From assembly GCA_019695015.1 (NCBI GenBank), contig JAIBAV010000172.1, positions 1 to 43,087 on the forward strand: a stretch of 43,087 nucleotides of DNA. The letters run 5' to 3'. The stretch's first letter is position 1. Each line of letters opens with the position of its first letter. Of the stretch, positions 34,873 to 43,087 are shown in pieces. Both the position numbers and the translations under genes were made by a program. Below the pieces are notes generated by a model. That model was not told the origin of the DNA. It did not search any database and saw nothing but the letters and a program-made list of their open reading frames with translations. This DNA comes from Chitinophagaceae bacterium (GTDB lineage Bacteria; Bacteroidota; Bacteroidia; Chitinophagales; Chitinophagaceae).

Positions 34873-36216
34873 ATGAATCATTATTTAATTAAAGATACAC
34901 ATATAGTAAACGAAGGCAAGATTGTTAGTGGTGATGTGTTGATAAAAAATGGAATTATAGAAAAAGTTGGAGGAGTTATTAACACCAAAAATAACCCCAT
35001 TGAAGTGGATGGAAGTAACCAACATTTATTACCTGGTATTATTGATGATCAGGTACATTTTAGAGAGCCAGGTCTTACACATAAAGCAACTATTTATTCC
35101 GAATCTAAAGCAGCAGTTGCAGGTGGCGTAACCAGTTTTATGGAAATGCCTAACACCTCGCCTCCTACTTTTACACAAGCTTTGCTAGAAGAAAAATATG
35201 CAATTGCAAAACAAACATCTTTAGCTAATTATTCATTTTTTATGGGTACAGGAAATGATAATTATGAAGAAGTAATGAAAACAAATGAGAAAAAGAATGA
35301 GGTATGTGGTATAAAAATTTTTATGGGTAGTAGTACTGGAAATTTATTAGTAGATAACCCAATTTTATTAGATAAAATTTTTGCAAATGCAGAGCTGCTT
35401 ATTGCTACACATTGCGAAGAAGAATCAATTATTAAAAACAATCTGGAAAAATTAATAGCAACAAAAACCAACTTAGAAGCAGCAGACCATGCAGTTATTA
35501 GAAATGAAGAAGCTTGTTTTGAATGTTCATTTAAAGCAATACAACTTGCACACAAACACAATACCAGGTTACATATTTTACACATCAGTACCCAAAAAGA
35601 ACTTCAGCTTTTTGGAAATATTGTACCATTAAAAGAAAAAAGAATTACTGCCGAAGTATGTGTACATCATTTACACTTTACTGCTAATGATTATGCAATT
35701 TTAGGTAATAAAATAAAATGCAACCCAGCCATTAAAGCTGCATACAACAAAGAAGCACTATGGCAAGCCTTATTAAATGATAAACTAGATATTATTGCTA
35801 CCGACCATGCCCCACATACTATTGAAGAAAAAAATGGAACATACTTAAAAGCCCATGCTGGCTTACCTTTAGTACAACATTCTTTAATGTTGATGTTACA
35901 TTATGTACAACAAGGTAAAATTACTTTAGAAAAAGTAGTTGAAAAAATGTGCCACTCAGTAGCAGATTGTTTTACTATAAAAAACAGAGGCTATATTAAA
36001 GAAGGTTATTTTGCCGATTTGGTTTTAGTAAATTGCTACCAACCTTATACCATAAACAAAGAAAATATTTTATACAAATGTACATGGAGCCCATTAGAAG
36101 GTTTTACTTTTCCTGCAACAATTACACATACTTTTGTTAATGGTAATGTAGTGTATAGTAATGGTGTTTTTAAGGAAGAGTTTAAAGGAAGTAGAATATT
36201 GTTTGATAGAAAATAA
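34873..36216 (+). CDS. pyrC: Dihydroorotase
   Basis: Cyclises N-carbamoyl-aspartate to dihydroorotate in pyrimidine synthesis; carA, elsewhere in the window, feeds the same pathway. 447 residues from ATG 34873 (an upstream TTG at 34852 is less likely). Metal ligands: IDDQVHFREPGL with Gln60 where most enzymes have the first His, His62 kept; Lys148 (carboxylated Lys) in GIKIFMGSS; His180 in ATHCEE; His237 in LHILHIS; Asp311 in IATDHAPHT. The Gln substitution is, to my knowledge, common in Bacteroidota dihydroorotases, so the enzyme is probably active. Only 34 bases separate it from the divergent RemB-like gene. Confidence 0.92.
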   Translation: MNHYLIKDTHIVNEGKIVSGDVLIKNGIIEKVGGVINTKNNPIEVDGSNQHLLPGIIDDQVHFREPGLTHKATIYSESKAAVAGGVTSFMEMPNTSPPTFTQALLEEKYAIAKQTSLANYSFFMGTGNDNYEEVMKTNEKKNEVCGIKIFMGSSTGNLLVDNPILLDKIFANAELLIATHCEEESIIKNNLEKLIATKTNLEAADHAVIRNEEACFECSFKAIQLAHKHNTRLHILHISTQKELQLFGNIVPLKEKRITAEVCVHHLHFTANDYAILGNKIKCNPAIKAAYNKEALWQALLNDKLDIIATDHAPHTIEEKNGTYLKAHAGLPLVQHSLMLMLHYVQQGKITLEKVVEKMCHSVADCFTIKNRGYIKEGYFADLVLVNCYQPYTINKENILYKCTWSPLEGFTFPATITHTFVNGNVVYSNGVFKEEFKGSRILFDRK

Positions 36217-36241
36217 TTAGCTCATATTTTATACATTGAAA

Positions 36242-37558
36242 ATGCAAACAGATAAAGTAACCCTGCAAGATTTATCTATTTTTAATGCCGATGAAAGTTT
36301 ATCTGTTTTGCATTACTTAAACTTTACTACCACTAACAGAGGAAAACCTTTTCTATACAATATTTTAAGCCATCCCTTATCTACCATTGAAGAAATTGAA
36401 GATACGCAAACAACCATTCAATATCTAAATACATTAATACCAAAATGGAACATTAAAATAACCAATGGCACTTTAATGGTTGTGGAAAAATTTTATGAAA
36501 CTGCATTTAACCATTACCCAACAAACCCTAGTACAATAAATAGTTTTTTTTATAAACTAACCAATAATGCAGACTTCTCTTTAACCAAATATTCCGTAAC
36601 ACATTGTATTTATTTTTTAAAAGGAATAAATCAAGTTTTATTGTTTCTATCAGATGCAAAAAGCAAAAAGCTACTTTTTTACAAGGAAAAATTAAGTTTA
36701 ATTTTAAACAAAACTATTGTACAAGAAATTATTTTGATAGATGATGTAAAGAAGATTAAAAATACTAGCATATTAAAATATGCATACTTTTTAAAACATG
36801 AATTCAAACATAATATGCAGCAACTCATTGTTGTGTTTGAACAATTAGATGCCTATTTAAGTTTAGCAAAAGCCTGCGAAAAATTTCAATTAACTTTTCC
36901 AAAATTTATTGAATCTGATCAACCATTTATTGAAGCTGAAGGTTTGTTTCATATTTTATTACCAAAGCCAGTAAGCTATACTATTTGTTTAAACAATTCA
37001 GAAAATTTTTTATTCCTTACAGGTGCAAACATGGCAGGTAAAAGCACTTTTATAAAATCGGTTGGCATTGCTGTTTATTTGGCACAACTTGGGTTAGGAG
37101 TGCCTGCCAAAAAAATGACCATTAGTTTGTTGGATGGTATGCTAAGCAATATTCAAATAAGCGATAATATTATTAATGGCGAAAGTTATTTTTATAATGA
37201 AGTACAAAGAATTAAACAAACAGTGGAGAAAATTTCTGGCAACAAAAAATGGCTAGTTTTAATTGATGAACTTTTTAAAGGTACTAACGTACAAGATGCA
37301 ATGAAATGTAGTAGTATTGTTGTAGAAGGTTTATTAAAATCTAGCAAAACATTATTTATCCTATCTACACATTTGTACGAAATTGCCGAAGATTTAAAGA
37401 AGCATTCAAACATTCAGTTTAAATTTTTAGAAACAACCCTTGAAAAGGAACAATTAGTATTTAATTATCAATTAAGAAATGGAATTAGCGAAGATAGAAT
37501 TGGCTATGTAATTTTAAAAAAAGAAGGTGTAATTGAAATGCTAAATAAACTAAACTAA
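36242..37558 (+). CDS. Short MutS-family ATPase
   Basis: 438 residues from ATG 36242 (an upstream TTG at 36236 adds two residues). The C-terminal ATPase has Walker A GANMAGKS at 261-268, Walker B VLIDELFKGTN with Asp342-Glu343, and STH following. The N-terminal two-thirds is helical, like the MutS core/clamp domains, but the mismatch-recognition domain is missing (MutS is about 850 residues). It has no Smr nuclease tail as in MutS2. Such short MutS relatives are frequent in Bacteroidota and their role is unsettled. Follows pyrC by 25 bases. Its stop overlaps the stop of the convergent SemiSWEET gene. Confidence 0.85.
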   Translation: MQTDKVTLQDLSIFNADESLSVLHYLNFTTTNRGKPFLYNILSHPLSTIEEIEDTQTTIQYLNTLIPKWNIKITNGTLMVVEKFYETAFNHYPTNPSTINSFFYKLTNNADFSLTKYSVTHCIYFLKGINQVLLFLSDAKSKKLLFYKEKLSLILNKTIVQEIILIDDVKKIKNTSILKYAYFLKHEFKHNMQQLIVVFEQLDAYLSLAKACEKFQLTFPKFIESDQPFIEAEGLFHILLPKPVSYTICLNNSENFLFLTGANMAGKSTFIKSVGIAVYLAQLGLGVPAKKMTISLLDGMLSNIQISDNIINGESYFYNEVQRIKQTVEKISGNKKWLVLIDELFKGTNVQDAMKCSSIVVEGLLKSSKTLFILSTHLYEIAEDLKKHSNIQFKFLETTLEKEQLVFNYQLRNGISEDRIGYVILKKEGVIEMLNKLN

Positions 37559-37848
37559 TTTTTATTCTTTTTAAAACTTAGCTTAAAATATAGCAATACT
37601 AAAGACAAGGCTAATACTATAAAATTTGCAACAATAACCGGACCTCCACCTTTAATTCCAAATCCATAAACAAGCCACACTATAGTACTGATGATTACAA
37701 TAGAAATCATCCAAATACTTAAATCTCCTACGCTTTTGGTTTTCCATGCTTGAAAAACCTGAGGAAGAAAAGTTATAGATGTTAGGAATGAACCAATATA
37801 ACCAATTAACTCAATTTGAGAGGATAAAAAAGTAAAAAGTAAATTCAT
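37555..37848 (-). CDS. SemiSWEET family sugar transporter
   Basis: 97 residues with three membrane helices (about 10-30, 39-59 and 66-88) and the PQ-loop motif in TFLPQVFQAWKTKS, the half-size SWEET arrangement. Works as a dimer exchanging mono- or disaccharides in known examples. Convergent with the MutS-like gene, with stop codons overlapping by a few bases. Its start is 14 bases downstream of a 38-bp palindromic terminator, so its promoter must lie in a very small space or it depends on read-through from the giant protein gene. Confidence 0.88.
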   Translation of the reverse strand: MNLLFTFLSSQIELIGYIGSFLTSITFLPQVFQAWKTKSVGDLSIWMISIVIISTIVWLVYGFGIKGGGPVIVANFIVLALSLVLLYFKLSFKKNKN

Positions 37849-37861
37849 AGGTTTATAAAAC

Positions 37862-37899
37862 AGGCTGTTTCAAAAAAAATATTTTTTTTGAAACAGCCT
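37862..37899 (-). terminator. 38-bp perfect palindromic terminator
   Basis: Two uninterrupted 19-bp arms (37862-37880 and 37881-37899) with A/T-runs at the centre and aggctgtttc at the ends. It lies just after the stop of the 1572-aa protein gene. Expected to end its transcript; it also sits immediately upstream of the SemiSWEET start. Confidence 0.8.
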
Positions 37900-37905
37900 A
37901 CTAAT

Positions 37906-40900
37906 TTATTGTTTTACTAATTTCTCTGTGCTTCTATTGCCTTTGCTGTCTGTTACTTCTACTAAATATGTGCCTGCTGTTAACCTGCCTATATTCATTT
38001 GGCTTGTACCTGCATTGGCCTTGTATTGCATTACTACCTTACCAGACATATCGGTTACTTTAATTTGGTAACTCATATTATCGGTACTTTGTGGTAACAA
38101 TAAGGTTACTTGCGTATTGGCAGGATTAGGATACATTTTAATGTTGTTGTAAGCAATTGTTGGCTCTGTACTTCTCTTGGTAAATACTACACTAAATCTT
38201 TCTGAGCCTTTAGTTGCTGCATTGTTTACATCTACACTAAATACATATTCCGGATTTGCTTTTATATCTTGTGTTACTTTGGCTAAATGATCTATCAAAT
38301 AAATATCAGCTCCTGCAAAATCTTCGTATTGGCTAAAGCGTAAACTATAGTTGCCACTTTGGGTTGCTCCTACATTCAACCATACTTCATCATTGCTTAA
38401 GGTGCTTAAACTTCTGGTTTGTACGGCTGTGTGGGTGCTGCCTTTTAAGCTGGTGATGTAAGTACCATAGTTCATACTTGGTATATCTTTTTTACCAATA
38501 CTTGTATTGCTTATTGTAGCATCGTTGGCATAACGTATTACCACTTCATCTATCTGGCTGTCTTTGTTTAAGCTTATTCTTACTCTGTCTTTTGTGTTAT
38601 TAGCTTTAAAATATCCTGCTGTAGATTCTGAATCTTTAATGGTTTCATCAATTTCTAAAGTAACACTACCTGGTACAGTTGATTGTAGAAAAACAGCCTG
38701 ACCGCTGGCAATAATATTTCCTTTATTATCGTCATAGCCAGAGCCTCCTGTAAAAAATCCATCATCATCGCTCCAGTAAGAGTAAACACCTGATGCATTG
38801 GATGGAACATAGACTGCATAGCTAGAAGATATTGAAAATGCATTTAAAGCTTGTAAAGCACTAAATGAAATAGCACTTGGGTAAGGGTTTCCAAAGAAGA
38901 AATAATTATTTACCCCATTATTTGGATATATTAAATTAAAGCCTCCACTGTTTTTAGATGCATTATTAACCGACCCTATAGATCTTAATGTAACAGCACT
39001 TGTTGAATTAATTACTCCATTCAATAAATTACAACCAATGCTTCTAGGGCCACGAACATTTACTCTAAAACCTTTACCTGCACCTAAACTATTGGAGGTT
39101 GTGCCATTTAAAGTAGTCCACCTTGCACCAGGTGCTGCTGCAGCATTATATGTATAAATACTTGGAGAGTTGGTGAGTGTAGCATCATACCCATTACTGT
39201 GTTGAGTAAGTGAAGGACAAATGGTTCCACCAGTACCTGCTCCTGTTATATGTATTTGCTGTTGCCAACTGTTAGATAGAGACTGAGTTACAGGGCTTGA
39301 TAAAAAACTCCATTTTCTTGTGGCTTTTGCAGGTATAAATCTTTCAACTACCAAATTGCCTGTAATTACACCCGATGATTCTCCAATGCTTGCAGTTCCC
39401 TCGGCACTTGACTGTAAGGTTAACCCATTATTAATAATGGATAGGGCATTATTTACGATTAGTTTTCCATTGGCTGCTACAAATGTTTTATCTATAATTA
39501 CTGGTGCTGTAATAGTTACTGTTTTATTGTTTGTAATATATACACCAGAAGCATAATAATCTGGAGCTAATGTTGCATCAAACCATTCTACATTATCAAC
39601 AGAAGTTTGCCAAATATTTGCTTCATTCCAATTGCCAGAAGATTTAGTTCTAAAATAATCGGTATTTGAACTAGCATATTCTCCTATTGAAACATCATCT
39701 ACCTCAACACCACGCCCCCACTGTGCATTTCCTTCAAATGCAATGTAATAATTAGCAGAAGGTGCTGGTAGCACAAGTTTTACTTCTGTCCAACTGGTAT
39801 GTTGTGTAGTATAAACAGCACCAGGTATTAAAACCCAACTTCCAACATCGCTGGTTTTATAATAAATTCTTAACTGGTCAACATCACCAGCCCATGCTAC
39901 ATTAGCATAAAAGAACCTTAATGTTGGCATCGTTAAAGAAGTTAAGTTTAATTTTGGAGTAATTAGCTTAGTAACCATGTTCTTACTATTAGAGAAAAAA
40001 TTTGCCATTTTAGTTCCTGTTCTTGGTGTAATACTGTTATTATTATTTGTAGCTACAAATGTCCAGTCAACAGTATTTTGAACATATTGCTTACTCCAAC
40101 AAACCGGCATACTACCACTCTCAAAACCTTCATTATATGGAAAAGTAGTTACAGGATTACATAATGTTGTAAAGCTTGCCTTGATACTATTGCCACTAAA
40201 AACGCCTCCACAATCTTGCCTTACATAAACATCGTAAGTAATACTTGGTGTTAATGAAGATATTGCTATTGGAGAAGATGTACCAGTAACAATTGTTCCA
40301 CCTACTCCAGGATTATTATTTGAACCAGGTGTAAAGCCTGCAACTCCATATTCCACTATAAAAGAACTACCACTACTAGCAAAAGCAACGGATGCAGATG
40401 TTGTAGTAATGGAACTAATAGATAACGATGTAGGTTCTACACAGGATGGAAGGTCTTCAATAATAAAATTATCGAAACCAATATTACAATAATTTTCCCC
40501 ATAGTTAGAAGTTGCATTTAGCCTAAATATTACTGTTTGGTTAAGATAGGAAGACAAGTTTACAGATTTATTTTCCCATGGTGTATTAGGGCCATTATTA
40601 GCAGGATTTGCAGAATAGGTAGCTAATGTTGTCCATGTTACACCACCATTATTGCTTATTTCAAAAATTAAATTATTGTTACCACTGCTAGAACCCATCC
40701 AAAGTGCAAATTTTGCTCTACGAGGTACAGAACCTAAATTAAATGATTTTGATTTTAAATAATAAGGATTATAAAAAGGCTGAGCCAAATAATAATTCAT
40801 ACGCAGGAAATGGGATCCTTCCGAAGAACTAGCTGCACCATGTGTAACATCTGTAGTTACAGGTTGCCAGTGTTGATTTGCTCCTGCATTTCCCTCAGAG

Positions 40901-42624
40901 GCTTGCCAACAAGTTGGTAGTGTTGCAGAATTAAAACCTTCGTAAAAAGGATAGGTACTAACAACTGTACACAGTGTTGTAAAACTAGTTTTAATGCTGT
41001 TTATACTATATATGCCACTACCACAATCTCTTCTTATATAAACATCATACAATGTATTGCTTGTTAAACCTGTTATCGTAATTGGTGAAGAGGAACCTAG
41101 GATAATTGAACCTCCTACCCCTGCAGTATTATCACTACCTGGCGAAAAACCAGAAAGTCCATATTCTAAAATAAATGAACCAGGCGTTGCACTAAAATTA
41201 ATTTTAGCAGACGAAGTTGTTATAGTATTTGCAGATAAAGAAGTAGGCTCTGCACATGGTGGTGCATTTTCAATTACAAAATTATCAAAACCAATATTAC
41301 AATATCCATTTAAACCATTGCCCGATGAGGCTCTCAACCTAAACATTACTGTTTGATTAACATAAGAGGCTAAACTGATAACTTTATTATCCCAAGGTGC
41401 AGATGCATTGTTGTTGGAAGGGTCGGCAGTATATCCAGCCAATGTTACCCATGTTCCACCACCATCATTGCTTATCTCAAATCTTAAATTATTTAATCCA
41501 CTGTTGGCTCCCATCCATAATGCAAACTTTGCAACCTTTTTTTGAGAACCTAAATTAAATGAATTAGATTGTAAATAATATGGATTATAAAATGCAAAGG
41601 CATTAAAGTAATTCATACGCATAAAACCAGCCCCTTCTGCAGGGCTTGCAGCTCCATGAGTTACATCATTTGCTACAGGCTCCCAATGTTGTGTGGCATT
41701 TATGTTTCCTTCGTAAACCGACCAACAAGAAGATAAATTACCTGGAGTATTAAATCCCTCAGTAAAAGGATATGTTGAAATAGTATCACATAAAGTAGTA
41801 AATGGAGTGGAAACCCAGCCGCTCGTATTTGCTCCTCCACAATAAGAACGCAGATAATAGGTATAAGTTGTTTGACCTGTTAAACCTGTAACTGTTGATG
41901 TAGTGCTTGGTTCATTTCCACTACTTACTAGTCCAGTTGGGCCACTACCTGGTGCACCACTTGTTCTAACTTCCCAATTATACCCTCCACTTGGTGCAGG
42001 TATTGGAGTTGTCCAGTTTAATATAGCTGCATTATTGGTTGTAGTAAGTACAGTTAAATTAGTTGGGGGAAAGCAATTGCCTTGTAATACACTTACATCA
42101 TCAAAATACATATAATAGTTACCTACTGCCCACGTTGGGTTAAATCTAATATACAAGTTACCAGATGGTGGTGTAAATTGTACTGATTTTGAAATACAGT
42201 TTACCGATGGTATATGATCATTGCTTATAGTTTGAATGGTTGTCCACGGACCTGCAATATTGCTTGCATATTCCATTTTTAAATTACCAAAATTATTGGC
42301 TGTAGCACCGCCGCCTGAAACATTTATTATTTTATATTTAAAATTCAAGGTTACCTGATCTCCATTACTAGTACCTAATAAAGGAGAGATAAGCATTTTT
42401 TGAATACTCGAATTTATGTTTGCCCTTACAGATGCAACCACACAAGGGGTAATGGTTGTTCTTGCAAATCCGGAATTAGTAGTTGTCCATGAATTCAAAT
42501 CACCTACATCCCAATCCTGTAAATAATAAACCTGTGAAAATGAATTTTTAGAAGAAAAAAGAATAACAAAAAATAGTAATAGAATTTTTCCATTAGTGAG
42601 CATTAAACTGCAAAGCTTTTTCAT
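37906..42624 (-). CDS. Giant T9SS-secreted multidomain surface protein
   Basis: 1572 residues; signal peptide about 1-31 (ending NSFSQ). Order by pattern: a jelly-roll choice-of-anchor J-like module (about 32-183, FDDVSVLQG), an FN3-like domain (185-275), two tandem copies of a ~270-residue unit (anchor-J plus FN3; 279-821), a fourth anchor-J-like domain (835-985, VEVDDVSIGEY), and a long beta-rich region (990-1480). Last comes a type A sorting domain (about 1490-1572; KMYPNPANTQVTLLL, ending TEKLVKQ). Exported by the type IX system and probably an adhesin or surface protein. No catalytic motif is seen. Monocistronic, ending at a palindromic terminator. Confidence 0.88.
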   Translation of the reverse strand: MKKLCSLMLTNGKILLLFFVILFSSKNSFSQVYYLQDWDVGDLNSWTTTNSGFARTTITPCVVASVRANINSSIQKMLISPLLGTSNGDQVTLNFKYKIINVSGGGATANNFGNLKMEYASNIAGPWTTIQTISNDHIPSVNCISKSVQFTPPSGNLYIRFNPTWAVGNYYMYFDDVSVLQGNCFPPTNLTVLTTTNNAAILNWTTPIPAPSGGYNWEVRTSGAPGSGPTGLVSSGNEPSTTSTVTGLTGQTTYTYYLRSYCGGANTSGWVSTPFTTLCDTISTYPFTEGFNTPGNLSSCWSVYEGNINATQHWEPVANDVTHGAASPAEGAGFMRMNYFNAFAFYNPYYLQSNSFNLGSQKKVAKFALWMGANSGLNNLRFEISNDGGGTWVTLAGYTADPSNNNASAPWDNKVISLASYVNQTVMFRLRASSGNGLNGYCNIGFDNFVIENAPPCAEPTSLSANTITTSSAKINFSATPGSFILEYGLSGFSPGSDNTAGVGGSIILGSSSPITITGLTSNTLYDVYIRRDCGSGIYSINSIKTSFTTLCTVVSTYPFYEGFNSATLPTCWQASEGNAGANQHWQPVTTDVTHGAASSSEGSHFLRMNYYLAQPFYNPYYLKSKSFNLGSVPRRAKFALWMGSSSGNNNLIFEISNNGGVTWTTLATYSANPANNGPNTPWENKSVNLSSYLNQTVIFRLNATSNYGENYCNIGFDNFIIEDLPSCVEPTSLSISSITTTSASVAFASSGSSFIVEYGVAGFTPGSNNNPGVGGTIVTGTSSPIAISSLTPSITYDVYVRQDCGGVFSGNSIKASFTTLCNPVTTFPYNEGFESGSMPVCWSKQYVQNTVDWTFVATNNNNSITPRTGTKMANFFSNSKNMVTKLITPKLNLTSLTMPTLRFFYANVAWAGDVDQLRIYYKTSDVGSWVLIPGAVYTTQHTSWTEVKLVLPAPSANYYIAFEGNAQWGRGVEVDDVSIGEYASSNTDYFRTKSSGNWNEANIWQTSVDNVEWFDATLAPDYYASGVYITNNKTVTITAPVIIDKTFVAANGKLIVNNALSIINNGLTLQSSAEGTASIGESSGVITGNLVVERFIPAKATRKWSFLSSPVTQSLSNSWQQQIHITGAGTGGTICPSLTQHSNGYDATLTNSPSIYTYNAAAAPGARWTTLNGTTSNSLGAGKGFRVNVRGPRSIGCNLLNGVINSTSAVTLRSIGSVNNASKNSGGFNLIYPNNGVNNYFFFGNPYPSAISFSALQALNAFSISSSYAVYVPSNASGVYSYWSDDDGFFTGGSGYDDNKGNIIASGQAVFLQSTVPGSVTLEIDETIKDSESTAGYFKANNTKDRVRISLNKDSQIDEVVIRYANDATISNTSIGKKDIPSMNYGTYITSLKGSTHTAVQTRSLSTLSNDEVWLNVGATQSGNYSLRFSQYEDFAGADIYLIDHLAKVTQDIKANPEYVFSVDVNNAATKGSERFSVVFTKRSTEPTIAYNNIKMYPNPANTQVTLLLPQSTDNMSYQIKVTDMSGKVVMQYKANAGTSQMNIGRLTAGTYLVEVTDSKGNRSTEKLVKQ
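40162..40971 (-). repeat. Internal repeat unit, second copy
   Basis: 810 bases encoding 270 residues from CTVVSTYPFYEGFN to the Thr-Thr-Leu before CNPVTTFPY. It matches the preceding unit throughout, including FYNPYYLKSKSFNLGS and CNIGFDNFIIED. Confidence 0.85.
40972..41790 (-). repeat. Internal repeat unit, first copy
   Basis: 819 bases encoding 273 residues from CDTISTYPFTEGFN; contains FYNPYYLQSNSFNLGS and CNIGFDNFVIEN, aligned to the second copy. Each unit is an anchor-J-like sandwich plus an FN3-like domain, so the pair is a domain duplication within one gene. Confidence 0.85.
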
Positions 42625-43087
42625 ATAAAAGTTTTGGTAAACTAAAATTTTAATTAATCAGAAAATTTAGTTTTTATAATTGAGGTTATGCAATTTAAGC
42701 AATTTGAGTATTATACAAAAAAAATAGTACTTAAACTGCTTTTACTCAATTTTCGATAATTATAAAACCAATCTGTCAACTTCAATTAATAAAAACTAAA
42801 AAATAAATTTTACCCCTGATAATTTTTTAAACAACTATGACCTATAAAAACTCCCATAGTTTAAACATCCCTTCAATAAAAAATAATTATTGGCCAAACT
42901 TATATATTAAATAAGTTCTTCATTTCTATATTAAAATCTTTCATTATAAATAATTGAAGTATAAAGTTAATTTATTTGGTTTTGAGTTTGTAACAATAAA
43001 AATCCCTTGCATAAATGCAAGGGATTTTTGATACTTTTTGTTATTATTTAATGAGGTTACATTGTAATTAATTAAAATTACATTTAT
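42625..43087. other. Intergenic end of the window
   Basis: 463 bases, very AT-rich. No ORF or RNA gene seen. It holds a strong hairpin at 42998-43029 and must contain the promoter of the giant surface protein gene. Confidence 0.45.
42998..43029. terminator. Strong bidirectional terminator
   Basis: 15-bp perfect arms aaaaatcccttgcat (42998-43012) / atgcaagggattttt (43015-43029). No plus-strand gene precedes it, so it more likely ends a minus-strand gene that lies beyond the right edge of the window. Confidence 0.75.

Noticed and set aside
35044..35064. Inactive dihydroorotase because the first metal-binding His is Gln60
   Set aside because: The other ligands (His62, Lys148, His180, His237, Asp311) are present and, to my knowledge, DDQVHFR is usual in Bacteroidota dihydroorotases.
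41057..41356. Plus-strand ORFs opposite the giant surface protein (also 39320-39556 and 41903-42115)
   Set aside because: Antisense to a well-supported coding region with repeats; no start context or family resemblance.
43030..43087. Possible 3' end of a minus-strand gene at the right edge
   Set aside because: The best frame ending TAA near 43046 meets another stop after under ten codons, so no coding claim can be made.
1..43087. CRISPR arrays, tRNA and rRNA genes
   Set aside because: All gaps over 100 bases were read; no regular repeat-spacer pattern, no cloverleaf with a T-loop GTTCRA box and no rRNA-like GC-rich stretch was found.

Overview
The window is from a low-GC member of the Bacteroidota, most likely the Chitinophagales/Chitinophagaceae. 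This rests on several clade-typical traits: TAnnTTTG-type promoter elements, T9SS C-terminal sorting domains, a zinc-ligand-free ribosomal protein L36, the gene order infA-rpmJ-rpsM-rpsK-rpsD-rpoA-rplQ-carA, DUF3822 next to rsmD, DUF1599, a GH3-family protein, a paralogous pair of RemB/Wzi-like outer-membrane proteins, and a dihydroorotase with DDQVHFR in place of DxHxHxR. The assignment is inference; no species was identified.

Layout. 1-13.7 kb is almost entirely minus-strand housekeeping: cysS, fabG, a GH3-like adenylating enzyme, an overlapping DUF3822-rsmD-lptB group, grpE-dnaJ, carA, and the distal part of the ribosomal spc/alpha cluster (infA to rplQ). The cluster is cut off from secY and starts at its own near-leaderless promoter. 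13.7-16.5 kb holds a cobalamin riboswitch, a BtuB-like TonB receptor and a small Cys-rich CWC protein, closed by a strong terminator. 16.6-23.5 kb (plus strand) carries MarC, a CBS-less IMPDH/GMP reductase-family enzyme, a duplicated-domain DUF1599 protein, mnmA, a lipoprotein, a T9SS-exported subtilase and DoxX. A minus-strand RsmB/NSUN-type RNA methyltransferase follows.

24.8-29.4 kb is the accessory part. A decayed IS3-family element (24913-26295) with imperfect inverted ends sits against the last ~30 codons of an ABC transporter ATPase whose remainder is gone. Beyond it are an outer-membrane barrel protein, an unrecognised 410-aa lipoprotein, a 40-codon ORF and an XRE regulator with a palindrome in its upstream region. 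Next come a secreted metacaspase-like protein with a DUF4384-like tail (29.4-31.4 kb), two tandem RemB/Wzi-like proteins, pyrC, a short MutS-family ATPase, a SemiSWEET transporter, and a 1572-aa multidomain T9SS surface protein built partly from two tandem ~270-residue repeats.

How it fits together. Most genes are translation, chaperone, envelope-assembly and nucleotide functions. The second theme is secretion and cell surface: two T9SS cargoes, RemB-like proteins, LptB, a TonB receptor and lipoproteins. I see no CRISPR array, rRNA, tRNA, prophage or complete mobile element. No recognised new system is proven. The best candidates for one are the regulator/lipoprotein/barrel block next to the metacaspase.
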